Below are positions 16,030-23,580 of a DNA stretch of 29,232 nucleotides, one piece after another. Position numbers and translations under genes: made by a program. The stretch covers positions 1 to 29,232 of IMG/VR virus record IMGVR_UViG_3300044731_001095. One strand, given 5' to 3'. How positions within the stretch are numbered: the stretch's first letter is position 1; each line of letters opens with the position of its first letter. Below the pieces are notes generated by a model. It had not been told where the DNA came from. It saw nothing but the letters and a program-made list of their open reading frames with translations, and searched no databases. This DNA comes from a virus.

Positions 16030-16156
16030 GTCCGAATTGTGTATATTTCCGGCAGGAAGTACAGAATCAAGACACGATCTGCGGGTTTTTTGTCAACTTT
16101 TCGACAACTTGGGAGAGGTGAGTGAGAGGAACGCTGAGAATGGTGAAATTTGGGCC
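16030..16156 (-). promoter_or_regulatory. Intergenic region with possible promoter for the HTH/late operon
   Basis: A 127-nt gap. It holds AAGTTGTCG (16102-16110) and AAGTTGACA (16091-16099), two AAGTTG units 11 bp apart, about one helical turn. A weak promoter candidate is TTGATT (16065-16070) with TATACA (16040-16045), spacing 19; its -10 ends 10 nt before the ATG, so the leader would be only a few nucleotides. Promoter assignment is tentative. Confidence 0.4.
16091..16099 (-). repeat. AAGTTGACA motif, copy 6 (distant from start)
   Basis: Exact copy 61 nt before the HTH gene ATG, unlike the other five. It is paired with a related AAGTTGTCG 11 bp upstream. Confidence 0.7.
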
Positions 16157-16984
16157 TCAATGCCCCTCTCCGCTGTCGTGACCCTCGGCTTCCGTGAAAC
16201 TCCCACTGTCGCCATCCTGAGCACGCGGCTGGGATCTTTGCTTGTGTAGCCACTCGTCATATTCGAGTTCTTCCCAAGTCTTCACTCGGCGCACGATGGG
16301 TAAGCACATGGAGCCGTCTGGGAGTCGTAGCCCTTCCGCAAAGACTTGGCTCGTGCTCTTGGGCTGCTCTGCTTCGTTTTCTGCGCTGCCCTCGAACCCC
16401 TTTGAGCCCTTCGGCTCAAGGTGGGGTTCGTTGGGTGCTGCGCTGGGAGGTATATTACCTCCTTCTTTTCTACCCCCTTTCTTAGAAAGGGGAAAAGAGG
16501 TTCTTTCAGAATGCAGCAAACGAGACGTGTTTGATTTGCTAGGCTGATTGTCGCATTCTGACACTTTTATCTCACCCTTTTTTTGCACAAAATCAGGTGA
16601 AGTTGGCATGATTCGGAACTTCGATGGCTCGGCTTTGCCTGGTGTATTGTTGCCGGAAACCCGCTCCACAAGCCGCCCGTCGATGAGCTTATTGAGCACC
16701 GTCTGCACGCACCGCACCGACAGATGGGAAGATCCTGCGATTGCTGGGAGGTGTGCCGGGAAGCTCGCCTTATACTTCCCCTCTTTTGACTCTAGGACGC
16801 AAAGCGCCGTGTAAACCGCTACGCCATTAGCCCCCGCGATATTGCCGGCCTTTTCTAGGGCAGCATGGGTGAGCCAAAGCCACTTGCAGTCCTTTGGTAC
16901 ACTGACACCCCTGTGCCGCTTCTTGAACCACTCCGGGCGCTGCTCTTCTGTTGCTGCCTCTTTTGTCTGTTGTTCGTTTTCCAT
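16157..16984 (-). CDS. Replication initiator-like winged-helix protein
   Basis: A 275-residue protein. Residues about 25-125 form a winged-helix domain like those in phage replication proteins (WLWLTHAALEKAGNIAGANG, then VYTALCVLESKEGKYKASFP, then SHLSVRCVQTVLNKLIDGRL). The C-terminal half is low-complexity, rich in Pro/Glu/Ser/Lys, as in lambda O-like proteins that carry a helicase-loading tail; the end is His/Gly/Asp-rich. It lies just after the primase-helicase terminator and has no SD. Origin binding is plausible; no clear iterons were seen inside the gene. Confidence 0.6.
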   Translation of the reverse strand: MENEQQTKEAATEEQRPEWFKKRHRGVSVPKDCKWLWLTHAALEKAGNIAGANGVAVYTALCVLESKEGKYKASFPAHLPAIAGSSHLSVRCVQTVLNKLIDGRLVERVSGNNTPGKAEPSKFRIMPTSPDFVQKKGEIKVSECDNQPSKSNTSRLLHSERTSFPLSKKGGRKEGGNIPPSAAPNEPHLEPKGSKGFEGSAENEAEQPKSTSQVFAEGLRLPDGSMCLPIVRRVKTWEELEYDEWLHKQRSQPRAQDGDSGSFTEAEGHDSGEGH

Positions 16985-16986
16985 AT

Positions 16987-17019
16987 AAAAAAAGCCGCCT
17001 CCCCAATCGGAGAGACGGC
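16987..17019 (-). terminator. Strong intrinsic terminator after primase-helicase
   Basis: On the minus strand an 11-bp stem with two or three G-T pairs (17009-17019 with 16994-17004), a GATT loop, then seven T (16987-16993). It ends 2 nt before the ATG of the next gene. It marks the end of the early transcript or a regulated readthrough point. Confidence 0.88.
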
Positions 17020-17034
17020 CATGAGATTATCTGA

Positions 17035-18939
17035 CTACTTCTTGGTTGAATAATTACTGCCCTGTTTCTTCCAGCCGCCCTTCGGTTTCTCCTCGGCTTC
17101 TGGAGCCGGAGGGGCTGGACACTGAAGCCAGCAAATACCGCCGTCTCTTTTGGGGTTGTGGCAAATGGTTATGCGATCCGTTGGAGTGGCGTCTAACCGC
17201 TTTAAGCCCGCACGGTATCCACGCTTGGTCATAGTCAGCTCGAAGGTACGCGGCCACCCGTCCGGGGCTGGGATGCGAGCCAGGCTCACCACCTCCCTTG
17301 CCCAGTTTGTGAGTACCGACGACCCGAGCCCTGAGTATGCGAGATCGGACGTGGTTCGAGCTGCGTCAGTCTTCGGCTTACCTGTGTGATGCACCACTGA
17401 TAAAATACAACCGGTCTCGATACCGATTGCGTTCATCTTGTTGGTGAATCCGGTGCAAACCCGCTGTTCACTTATATCGTCTCCGATGTAATTAAGAAGC
17501 GGATCTATCCACGCGACATCCGGCTTATGTATGCGGATAAGGCTCTCAAGCACTGCAAGGAACTCGTCGCCTGAGTGTGTTGCATCCCTGTAAATAATCA
17601 GGTTTTCCGATAGTGCTGCAATGTCCTTGGCGGTTAAGCCAAGTGCCTTAACTACGCCTTGCACCATCTCTGCCATGTCTCCTCGGTCGTTTTCGGCCTG
17701 GATGATTAGGATCTTGAGCGGCCGGCCGGCGTTGATACCGAAGCTGATTGTCGGCTCATTGAGCGCCCACCCGATGCTGAGTTGCATATTCAGTGAACTC
17801 TTGCCGGTGCCGGCCTGCCCGACGAACATAACCGTCCCGCCCTTACAGAGCCACCGCTTGCCGAGGACGCTGTTCGGATCATTCTCCACGTCGTACTCGA
17901 TAAGCTCCGAGATCGAGACGGCATCGCCAACCATCGCCACCTGTTGCTGTGCTTGATACTCGGCCCAATTCTTTGGCCCGAGCTGAGTCGCAAGTAGGTG
18001 CTGAACCCGAATGTCGCCGTTTATGTCCCGCAATCCTCCAGGACAACGGGAGAGCCGGCTTGGGTTTTTATTGGCCTTATCCACGCCATACTCGGCAAAC
18101 ATAGCGTAGACCTGCTCAGCCCGCTCCTTGTATTCGGTCGCGTCTCGGGCATCCACCCGCACCCAGGCATGGAGCGACTTGTTAGCCGAGTCGGTGATGG
18201 TCGTTATCGGCAGGCCGGAACGGGTCAGGATGCCAAACTGGACTTCTTTGGGAATAACAGCGCCCGACAGGTCTTTATCGAACTCGACAAGCAAGTGCCG
18301 GAAGACTGTGACGTCTTCGTTCTTGGATCCACCCCGCTTGACTGGATTAACCCTGATATACAGGCCGTCTTGGTTGCCTTTACAGGAAATCACACGGTAG
18401 TTCTGCCCCTCCTTCTCCCTGAGAGCCTGCTCCCAAACTGACCTAGTGCGAGCGATGCCGGCGGTGGGGTGGAGCTGCATGTCATCCCCGAGCTCGTTTT
18501 GAGCGATTGCAACAAACTCATCCGGCAAGAATGCCAGTGATAACATTGTCGCAAACCCGTTCGGGAGCGGAGCCGGCAACGGGATGGGCTGTGTGTTTAA
18601 TGCCACCTGTCCAGCGACCGGCTTAACTCGAGCTTGTGGCTGCTGTGGGACTGGATGCCCGCCTGAGCGTTTGCCGAGGGCGCTCCGTAGTGTGAAGTTG
18701 GCCGCCGATACCGCATCTGAACAGGAACTATGTACGCAATGGATTGTGGGGACTTGATCGAGCGTCACCCGGCAATCCTTCTTGCCGTTTGGGGTCGTGT
18801 GTAAGTGCCCCCCTGGACACTGGAGATACCCTGTATCATCCTCCCACTGGATAGCCCAGTGAGAGTTTGCCACTGCCCGCATCTCATCTTCTGTGAGGGG
18901 GGCTTGGATAGACTGCGCTTGTGGTGTGTATTGTGCCAT
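17035..18939 (-). CDS. Primase-helicase (AEP-like primase fused to RecA-like ATPase)
   Basis: A 634-residue replication protein. Residues 41-73 have a zinc-finger-like set (Cys41, Cys56, Cys68, Cys73 with nearby His). Residues about 130-310 resemble an archaeo-eukaryotic primase: LLVEFDKD (Glu219, Asp221 as metal ligands), SLHAWVRVDA (His257), then NPSRLSRCPGG near 292-301. Residues about 360-560 are a RecA-like ATPase of the AAA_25 type: Walker A VGQAGTGKSS (373-382), Walker B VAWIDP (Asp479), and SVVHHTGK. The last 40 residues are Pro/Lys-rich. It would prime and unwind DNA at the phage fork. AAGGG lies 8 nt before the ATG. Confidence 0.85.
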   Translation of the reverse strand: MAQYTPQAQSIQAPLTEDEMRAVANSHWAIQWEDDTGYLQCPGGHLHTTPNGKKDCRVTLDQVPTIHCVHSSCSDAVSAANFTLRSALGKRSGGHPVPQQPQARVKPVAGQVALNTQPIPLPAPLPNGFATMLSLAFLPDEFVAIAQNELGDDMQLHPTAGIARTRSVWEQALREKEGQNYRVISCKGNQDGLYIRVNPVKRGGSKNEDVTVFRHLLVEFDKDLSGAVIPKEVQFGILTRSGLPITTITDSANKSLHAWVRVDARDATEYKERAEQVYAMFAEYGVDKANKNPSRLSRCPGGLRDINGDIRVQHLLATQLGPKNWAEYQAQQQVAMVGDAVSISELIEYDVENDPNSVLGKRWLCKGGTVMFVGQAGTGKSSLNMQLSIGWALNEPTISFGINAGRPLKILIIQAENDRGDMAEMVQGVVKALGLTAKDIAALSENLIIYRDATHSGDEFLAVLESLIRIHKPDVAWIDPLLNYIGDDISEQRVCTGFTNKMNAIGIETGCILSVVHHTGKPKTDAARTTSDLAYSGLGSSVLTNWAREVVSLARIPAPDGWPRTFELTMTKRGYRAGLKRLDATPTDRITICHNPKRDGGICWLQCPAPPAPEAEEKPKGGWKKQGSNYSTKK

Positions 18940-18942
18940 TAT

Positions 18943-19338
18943 TTAGCCCTTTTTATTCGCGTAAAACCGCCGTTGCTGCTCTGCGAGTTTGGCTTTATAA
19001 GCCGCTTGCTCTTCTGGTGTGCGCTTAGCTGCCCTTGCTGGGTCCAACGCTTTGGCTTTCGCTCGCTTCTCAGCCCGTTGTTCGGGTGTTAGCGCTGCGG
19101 CCCGTGCTGCCTGGTATTCGCGTGCTTTCTTGCGGCGGTCTTCGAGTTGTTCTGGCGTTAGTTTCTCCCGGTATTTTCGACAGATTTCCGCAACTGTTTT
19201 TGCTGGTTGTTTTGCTGCCGGTTTATGTCTCCGGTTCTGTTCGCGCCAGTCGCCGACATTTGTTTCGCCGTTACGAAGCTGCCATTTGCGAAACTCGATA
19301 TTCACTAGCCGCTGGAATGCGGTGAGGGAGTCTTTCAT
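18943..19338 (-). CDS. Small basic coiled-coil protein with LTPEQ repeats
   Basis: A 131-residue, highly charged, Ala/Lys/Arg/Glu-rich protein starting MKDSLTAFQRLVNIEFRKW. Residues about 60-125 contain three related units: KLTPEQLEDRRKKAREYQ, then ALTPEQRAEKRAKAKALD, then RTPEEQAAYKAKLAEQQ. I chose the ATG at 19338 because GAGGA lies about 8 nt before it and the longer frame to 19440 overlaps the upstream gene. It may bind DNA or RNA, but no fold is recognised. It precedes the primase-helicase by 3 nt. Confidence 0.72.
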   Translation of the reverse strand: MKDSLTAFQRLVNIEFRKWQLRNGETNVGDWREQNRRHKPAAKQPAKTVAEICRKYREKLTPEQLEDRRKKAREYQAARAAALTPEQRAEKRAKAKALDPARAAKRTPEEQAAYKAKLAEQQRRFYANKKG

Positions 19339-19342
19339 TGTG

Positions 19343-19600
19343 CTAGTCCTCGTAAAACTCATGCGGTCTCCCACAGCAATCACACCCCTTACTATTGGCG
19401 TCTTGCCCTGTAATTGACTCAAACTCCTTAATAGCATCATCTATGCTGGCGAATTCCTTAGACGCTGTTTTCGCTACCGCACCCAACCAACGCCTTTTTT
19501 CCCATTCAACTTCCCACCCAGCATCATGGAGCGCATTCCAGTCTTCATCTTTAAGCCACCAAACGCCGCCGCTGTTGTTTGATTCGTAGGTAATTTTCAT
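19343..19600 (-). CDS. Small acidic protein, unknown function
   Basis: An 85-residue protein starting MKITYESNNSGGVWWLKDED. It is Trp-rich (five Trp in the first 40 residues), has a helical acidic part (FASIDDAIKEFESITGQ) and a C-terminal CDCCGRPHEF cluster that might bind zinc. Its ATG overlaps the previous stop as ATGA. Part of the coupled small-gene run; function unknown. Confidence 0.75.
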   Translation of the reverse strand: MKITYESNNSGGVWWLKDEDWNALHDAGWEVEWEKRRWLGAVAKTASKEFASIDDAIKEFESITGQDANSKGCDCCGRPHEFYED

Positions 19601-19767
19601 TTCTTCACTCGCTTTTTTCTTTCCTTAGGCACCACCAGCACAAGATCCTGTGTTTTCGGATCAATGATGTATTCGCGGCCTTGCAGTTTTATCCCGCCGA
19701 AATAGCGGGCGATACTTAACTGGCTATTGATCCAGCTATCGAATGGGATGCGGTCGGGGATGGTCAT
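19597..19767 (-). CDS. Small protein, unknown function
   Basis: A 56-residue protein. I chose the ATG at 19767, giving MTIPDRIPFDSWINSQLSIA, because AGGAGG precedes it by 5 nt and it overlaps the upstream stop as ATGA; the longer frame from 19791 is unlikely. It ends in a basic tail (VVPKERKKRVKK), suggesting nucleic-acid contact. Unknown family. Confidence 0.72.
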   Translation of the reverse strand: MTIPDRIPFDSWINSQLSIARYFGGIKLQGREYIIDPKTQDLVLVVPKERKKRVKK

Positions 19768-20039
19768 TGTGCCCTCCTGAATATATGCCAAACCAATCTC
19801 CCCCCGTGCATTTGTACCGTGGAGATAAACTTGCGGGCGCCAACGTATTCTGGAATAGGGCTTCCTGTTGCGAGTATTTCAATTTCAACCACCTCATCTT
19901 CCTTTGCGAACTTATCCACTAATGCCCAAAGAAAAAGGTCATTGTATTGCATTTGAGCGCTAACGATTTCGTATCCTTTGGGCAGGGTTACTGTCTGAAG
20001 GTCTAGTGGTTCTAGTTTGTATTTGTATATCACTTTCAT
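19764..20039 (-). CDS. Small protein, unknown function
   Basis: A 91-residue protein starting MKVIYKYKLEPLDLQTVTLP. It reads like a small beta-rich protein (ATGSPIPEYVGARKFISTVQ, then HGGRLVWHIF). The pattern of short strands with a final VWHIF-like strand is seen in a small family of phage proteins (DUF7352-like), but I cannot confirm that. ATGA overlap at its start with GGGGGA as SD. Confidence 0.72.
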   Translation of the reverse strand: MKVIYKYKLEPLDLQTVTLPKGYEIVSAQMQYNDLFLWALVDKFAKEDEVVEIEILATGSPIPEYVGARKFISTVQMHGGRLVWHIFRRAQ

Positions 20040-20392
20040 TTCCCATCCCCCTTATGCTCCATCCACCACGCGATGGCTTTTAGTTGGAGTGCGGTGAATG
20101 CGCCACGAGTTAGGCAAACATTCCGACTATTTGGCATCCATGTTAAACGAGGCGCATCAGATATAAGCGTGTTACCCGCGCTTATGGCTACCCCCAAAAT
20201 TTCCCGCGCCTTCTCCTCGGTCATCTGGGCGGCGAGGAGCGCATCGCGTTCGGCTGTGATTCTATCCAACTCAAACTGCACCCACCTTAAATGTTGCGCG
20301 ACCTCCGCAGAAGAGCAGCACCCGCAACTCTCTGCACTATTGCACGCTTGCTCGGTATCCCATTTTTCATGGGGGTTTGGTGTATCGCTCAT
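20036..20392 (-). CDS. Small protein, unknown function
   Basis: A 118-residue protein starting MSDTPNPHEKWDTEQACNSA. It has an early Cys cluster (ESCGCCSS), a helix (EVAQHLRWVQFELDRITAER), and a C-terminal segment (FTALQLKAIAWWMEHKG). SD AAGGAG lies 5 nt before the ATG, which overlaps the previous stop as ATGA. No known family. Confidence 0.75.
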   Translation of the reverse strand: MSDTPNPHEKWDTEQACNSAESCGCCSSAEVAQHLRWVQFELDRITAERDALLAAQMTEEKAREILGVAISAGNTLISDAPRLTWMPNSRNVCLTRGAFTALQLKAIAWWMEHKGDGK

Positions 20393-21138
20393 TTGGTCTC
20401 CTTCTCTTTCATCAATTCTGCTTCCAGCTTAATAAACTCCTCAAGCCCTTGGTCCCATAATTTCACGCAATTAAAAACATTCATCGGCACTGAGATTATT
20501 CGGTGCGCTTTGAGTAGAGCAAACGCCCTATCCCGTTGCTCTGTTGCGCTGGCGAGCTTTGTATTAAGCACACCTATCGTAAATGCGTCGGCATCGGCTC
20601 CCGCTAGCGTCATGGCCAATTCCTCCCGCATGGCGGTTAGCTGTCCTTGCAATGTCGCATTCAGCTCGTTTGCGGCGGCGAGCTGTTCGCGGAGTTCTCC
20701 AGTCCACATTTCAGACTCTGCGGCATTCCATAGTGCCCGCTGGTTATCCCTGTCTTTCGTCATCGCCTCCAATGCGGCCCGTGCGTTGTCACGTTCGCGG
20801 GTTAGGGTGTGGTTCTCCCTAGCAAGAGCGGCGCATCTCTGGAGAGTTTTAGTTTTCTCTTTTAGCTCTAATTCCCATTCCTTATGCACCAACATCATCC
20901 CGTCATTAACGATTACAGGGTGTCCCCCTCTATCTTCACACTTAGTCGCTGGAGTGAATGCCAAAGAGGACTGTCTAATTAACTCCCGAAACGCCTGTAC
21001 CGTGCGCTGGGCGTTTAATAGGTCGGCTTCTAGTTGGGCTAGGTCTTCAACCAATACAACAACTGCGGGGAACCATGTGCCGGTCTCCTCATTATATTGC
21101 TGAAAATTGCCCCTATATCGCTTCACAGGAAGGCTCAT
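20389..21138 (-). CDS. Long coiled-coil protein, unknown function
   Basis: A 249-residue protein starting MSLPVKRYRGNFQQYNEETG. After a short N-terminal beta-like part (GTWFPAVVVLVEDLAQLEAD), most of it (residues about 75-240) is charged heptad-like helix (EWELELKEKTKTLQRCAALA, LREQLAAANELNATLQGQL). It is the largest member of the coupled small-gene run and may be a structural organiser or adaptor. SD AAGGAG with ATGA coupling sits at one of the repeated junctions. Confidence 0.78.
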   Translation of the reverse strand: MSLPVKRYRGNFQQYNEETGTWFPAVVVLVEDLAQLEADLLNAQRTVQAFRELIRQSSLAFTPATKCEDRGGHPVIVNDGMMLVHKEWELELKEKTKTLQRCAALARENHTLTRERDNARAALEAMTKDRDNQRALWNAAESEMWTGELREQLAAANELNATLQGQLTAMREELAMTLAGADADAFTIGVLNTKLASATEQRDRAFALLKAHRIISVPMNVFNCVKLWDQGLEEFIKLEAELMKEKETK

Positions 21139-21152
21139 GGCTGGGCTCCTTC
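21135..21152 (-). repeat. Gene-junction repeat, copy 1
   Basis: AAGGAGCCCAGCCATGA: SD, end of upstream gene (Ala-Gln-Pro-stop) and ATG of the next in one element. It lacks two bases compared with the other copies. Confidence 0.7.
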
Positions 21153-21437
21153 TGGGCGTTGAATGTTATCTAGTGCCTGCTCTGCTTTGAGTAGGTCATC
21201 CCTCATACGATTGGCCCACAATCTATTCTTTAGGGTCGTCTCGCCTAGATTCGCTTCGTGTGTTGCTTGGCATTCCTTTATGTACTCAATCGCATTCACC
21301 AAAGCGGCTTGCGCGGCGTAGATGTAATCCTTGCGGATTGTCCACAGCTCTGGAGTGTAATGCGTCGAGTATAGTTTCTCTCCTTCTTTTATCTCACGCA
21401 TAGATGCTCCATTTACTGTTTGATTTAGATGGCTCAT
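21135..21437 (-). CDS. Small helical protein, unknown function
   Basis: A 100-residue protein starting MSHLNQTVNGASMREIKEGE. It is mainly helical (DYIYAAQAALVNAIEYIKEC, RDDLLKAEQALDNIQR) and ends PEGAQP. It starts with ATGA coupling behind AGGAGG. Its C-terminal codons are part of the junction repeat that also carries the next gene's SD. Confidence 0.72.
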   Translation of the reverse strand: MSHLNQTVNGASMREIKEGEKLYSTHYTPELWTIRKDYIYAAQAALVNAIEYIKECQATHEANLGETTLKNRLWANRMRDDLLKAEQALDNIQRPEGAQP

Positions 21438-21451
21438 GGCTGGGCCTCCTT
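21434..21451 (-). repeat. Gene-junction repeat, copy 2
   Basis: AAGGAGGCCCAGCCATGA: encodes Glu-Ala-Gln-Pro-stop of the upstream gene and supplies SD plus ATG for the downstream gene. Confidence 0.75.
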
Positions 21452-21580
21452 CTTGCTTTTGTTGGCCTTATACTCTTCAACCTGCCGCCGCTCAAACTCT
21501 GATGCAGGCCCACTTATGACGAGGCATTCCGCCGCACCGATAACAAACAAGACAAGCGTCATTATTATTAGCTCCATCAT
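21434..21580 (-). CDS. Single-span membrane protein, 48 residues
   Basis: A 48-residue protein starting MMELIIMTLVLFVIGAAECL, one hydrophobic transmembrane helix (about residues 4-23) followed by a charged tail ending KKEAQP. The start at 21580 is set by AGGAGG 7 nt upstream and ATGA overlap; a longer frame to 21616 is inside the upstream gene. A tiny membrane protein in the early operon could be a host-takeover or superinfection factor, or a lysis-related protein, but this is speculative. Confidence 0.72.
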   Translation of the reverse strand: MMELIIMTLVLFVIGAAECLVISGPASEFERRQVEEYKANKSKKEAQP

Positions 21581-21594
21581 GGCTGGGCCTCCTC
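21577..21594 (-). repeat. Gene-junction repeat, copy 3
   Basis: GAGGAGGCCCAGCCATGA: encodes Glu-Ala-Gln-Pro-stop upstream and provides SD and ATG for the membrane protein. Confidence 0.75.
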
Positions 21595-21846
21595 TCTTAG
21601 TTTTGCTATCTTGCACAATAGCTCTGCGTGCTCCATTGCTATGCGCCGGTAGTTCGCTTTATGTGACTGCGCTCGGCTTGTCCATTGTGTAAGCTGGCGA
21701 GATAGCATGGCGACGGTTGTCTCAGCGTCATCTTTAGGTGCCGCATCTATCGCTGACTTCAGCTCGACAAGCGACGCGAACACTTCGCTTTTGCCATTAC
21801 ATGCAGCGGCGTTTATCCGCTGATTGATTAGTTTGAGGATGTGCAC
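21577..21846 (-). CDS. Small helical protein, unknown function
   Basis: An 89-residue protein starting MHILKLINQRINAAACNGKS from a GTG at 21846. AGGAGG lies 7 nt before the GTG. It is helical (FASLVELKSAIDAAPKD, VAMLSRQLTQWTSRAQSHK, MEHAELLCKIAKLREEAQP) and its first 19 nt overlap the upstream gene. Function unknown. Confidence 0.7.
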   Translation of the reverse strand: MHILKLINQRINAAACNGKSEVFASLVELKSAIDAAPKDDAETTVAMLSRQLTQWTSRAQSHKANYRRIAMEHAELLCKIAKLREEAQP

Positions 21847-22076
21847 GCGGTCGCCTCCTGTTTGAATTTCTCCACCATGCCCATAAATACGGCGTAGTTA
21901 TCCGCCGCGATCATCTGCCCGATGGGGTCATTCGTCCGCATTGCGCGGTGATGGGCGTGGGCTGCGTCGAGCAACGTGATCGCTTTCGTTAAATGAAGCC
22001 GGAGCGTCTCGTTTTGCTTCTCCAATGAGCAGCACTCGTCTAGTAGTTCGCGGCTGTTTTTGTTTTGTGTTTCCAT
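21828..22076 (-). CDS. Small coiled-coil protein, unknown function
   Basis: An 82-residue protein starting METQNKNSRELLDECCSLEK. It is helical and heptad-like (QNETLRLHLTKAITLLDAAH), with DNYAVFMGMVEKFKQEA near the end. I chose the ATG at 22076, 2 nt after the helicase stop; a TTG at 22082 would also be in frame. Unknown family. Confidence 0.68.
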   Translation of the reverse strand: METQNKNSRELLDECCSLEKQNETLRLHLTKAITLLDAAHAHHRAMRTNDPIGQMIAADNYAVFMGMVEKFKQEATACTSSN

Positions 22077-22078
22077 AA

Positions 22079-23578
22079 TCAATTCTTTCGTCCTCCAATT
22101 TTCTCACCAATTATTGCGCCGGCCTTTGCAAAGCTGACTTGGTGCGGTTTCTCTACTCCCCATTTCTTGAGCAATGCCACCTGTTTTGGGCTTGCTAGTT
22201 TCAACTCTCTGCGCCGGAAAATTAGATCGAGCAGCTTACTTGCGTGCCCTTTCCCCTTAATGGATTCCAACGCGATACCCGACTTGGATAATATCTCCTT
22301 TTGCTTATCTGTAAGCGGTTCTGACTCCCACCGGAACTCCGGCCTGTAATCAGCCAGGGCGATCTCTTCCATGTTCAGGAAGAACTCCATTGCATCTATT
22401 GTCCGGGAACTCTTCCGAGCCTTTGCCTTTAATTCCGCTTCCAGCCGAGACGCCCTTTTCTCGACGGCCTGCTCTTCAGCTTCAAACAGGTCAATCTCCT
22501 CGCCTGACTCCAGCAGCTCTTGGAGGTCTTCCGCCTCTGCCTCCGTCTTCGCAATCAACCTGGCCGACTTAACCAAAGAGTGATCTTCAGTCAGGAACAG
22601 TGGATCCAAGAGCAGAAGGTTTTCCTTCCCCGGTGAGAGCCTAGTCCCACGCCCCACCATCTGCTGGAACAGTGAAAGGCTCTTGGTCGGCCGGAGTGGG
22701 AACACGCAATCCACCTGCGGACAATCCCAGCCCGTAGTCAGGAGACTCGAACACGCAATGATGTCGAACCGGCCGGCCGTGAACTGCTCCACCCCGGTGC
22801 GGTCGGTTCCATCAACGTGTACCGCACGGAGTCCGATTGACCTGCACGCCTCCACAAACGCTTTCGATGTCTCAATCAACGGAAGGAACACCACCGTCTT
22901 TCGGTGCAATGCGTGATCCCGAAGCAGGCAAGCGCCTTCGAGCAAATGAGGAATCAGCTCACCATGAAGATCGTTTGCGCTATACTCACCGGCGACACTC
23001 CGAACCTTATCAAGGCTCACTTGTAACGGTACGGCCTTAATAACGATCGGGGACAGATAGCCTTCGCTGATAAGTCGCTGGAGCCCGACCTCTATGCTGA
23101 TTTTCTCATAAAAGCTCCCGAGCTGCTTCCGGTCGGATCGAAACGGGGTTGCCGTCAGGCCAAGCACTTTTGCCGAACTGAAATACGAGAGCACCTTTTC
23201 GGCGTAGGATCCGAGCGTGTTCCGGTGCGCTTCATCGACAATCAGCCGGCTGAAATGATCGGGCCGGTATTTGTTGAGCCGGCCGACGATTGACTGGGTT
23301 GTGGCGATCACCACCCGGTCTCCGGGGGAAGCCTGTTGGTCTGCCATCTCAACCCCTGCCACCTCTCCAGTGTGCCGGAAATACTTGTCAGCATTCTGGC
23401 GAACCAGCTCGATGGCGTCGGCCAGAAACAAGCACCGGCCCGAAGTCCGGCGCATGTGTTCCGCTGCGAGGATTGTCTTTCCGCAGCCCGTGGCACCAAC
23501 CCCCAGCAGTCTGTTGAACTGCTGGAAGTCGGCTTCCACCGCCGTGAGGAACTCCTCCTGGTATGGGCGGAGCTCCAT
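22079..23578 (-). CDS. DEAH-box superfamily 2 helicase
   Basis: A 499-residue ATP-dependent nucleic acid translocase of the type III restriction/UvrB-like SF2 style found in many phages. Motifs: Q-like LRPYQEEFL at the start, Walker A GVGATGCGKT (26-35), motif II VDEAH (114-118), motif III LTATP (141-145), motif IV-like KTVVFLPLIETSKAF (227-241), motif V LLTTGWDCPQVD (279-290), motif VI QQMVGRGTR (305-313). The C-terminal tail (ASPKQVALLKKWGVEKP, about 460-475) is a small helical module common in these phage helicases. It sits with recombination genes, suggesting a replication/recombination role. Confidence 0.92.
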   Translation of the reverse strand: MELRPYQEEFLTAVEADFQQFNRLLGVGATGCGKTILAAEHMRRTSGRCLFLADAIELVRQNADKYFRHTGEVAGVEMADQQASPGDRVVIATTQSIVGRLNKYRPDHFSRLIVDEAHRNTLGSYAEKVLSYFSSAKVLGLTATPFRSDRKQLGSFYEKISIEVGLQRLISEGYLSPIVIKAVPLQVSLDKVRSVAGEYSANDLHGELIPHLLEGACLLRDHALHRKTVVFLPLIETSKAFVEACRSIGLRAVHVDGTDRTGVEQFTAGRFDIIACSSLLTTGWDCPQVDCVFPLRPTKSLSLFQQMVGRGTRLSPGKENLLLLDPLFLTEDHSLVKSARLIAKTEAEAEDLQELLESGEEIDLFEAEEQAVEKRASRLEAELKAKARKSSRTIDAMEFFLNMEEIALADYRPEFRWESEPLTDKQKEILSKSGIALESIKGKGHASKLLDLIFRRRELKLASPKQVALLKKWGVEKPHQVSFAKAGAIIGEKIGGRKN

Positions 23579-23580
23579 GC

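Noticed and set aside
20291-21103. Plus-strand open frame of 270 codons
   Set aside because: Antisense to the coiled-coil gene and its neighbour; very rich in Ser/Ala/Arg with no domain. The minus-strand genes have SDs and ATGA coupling.
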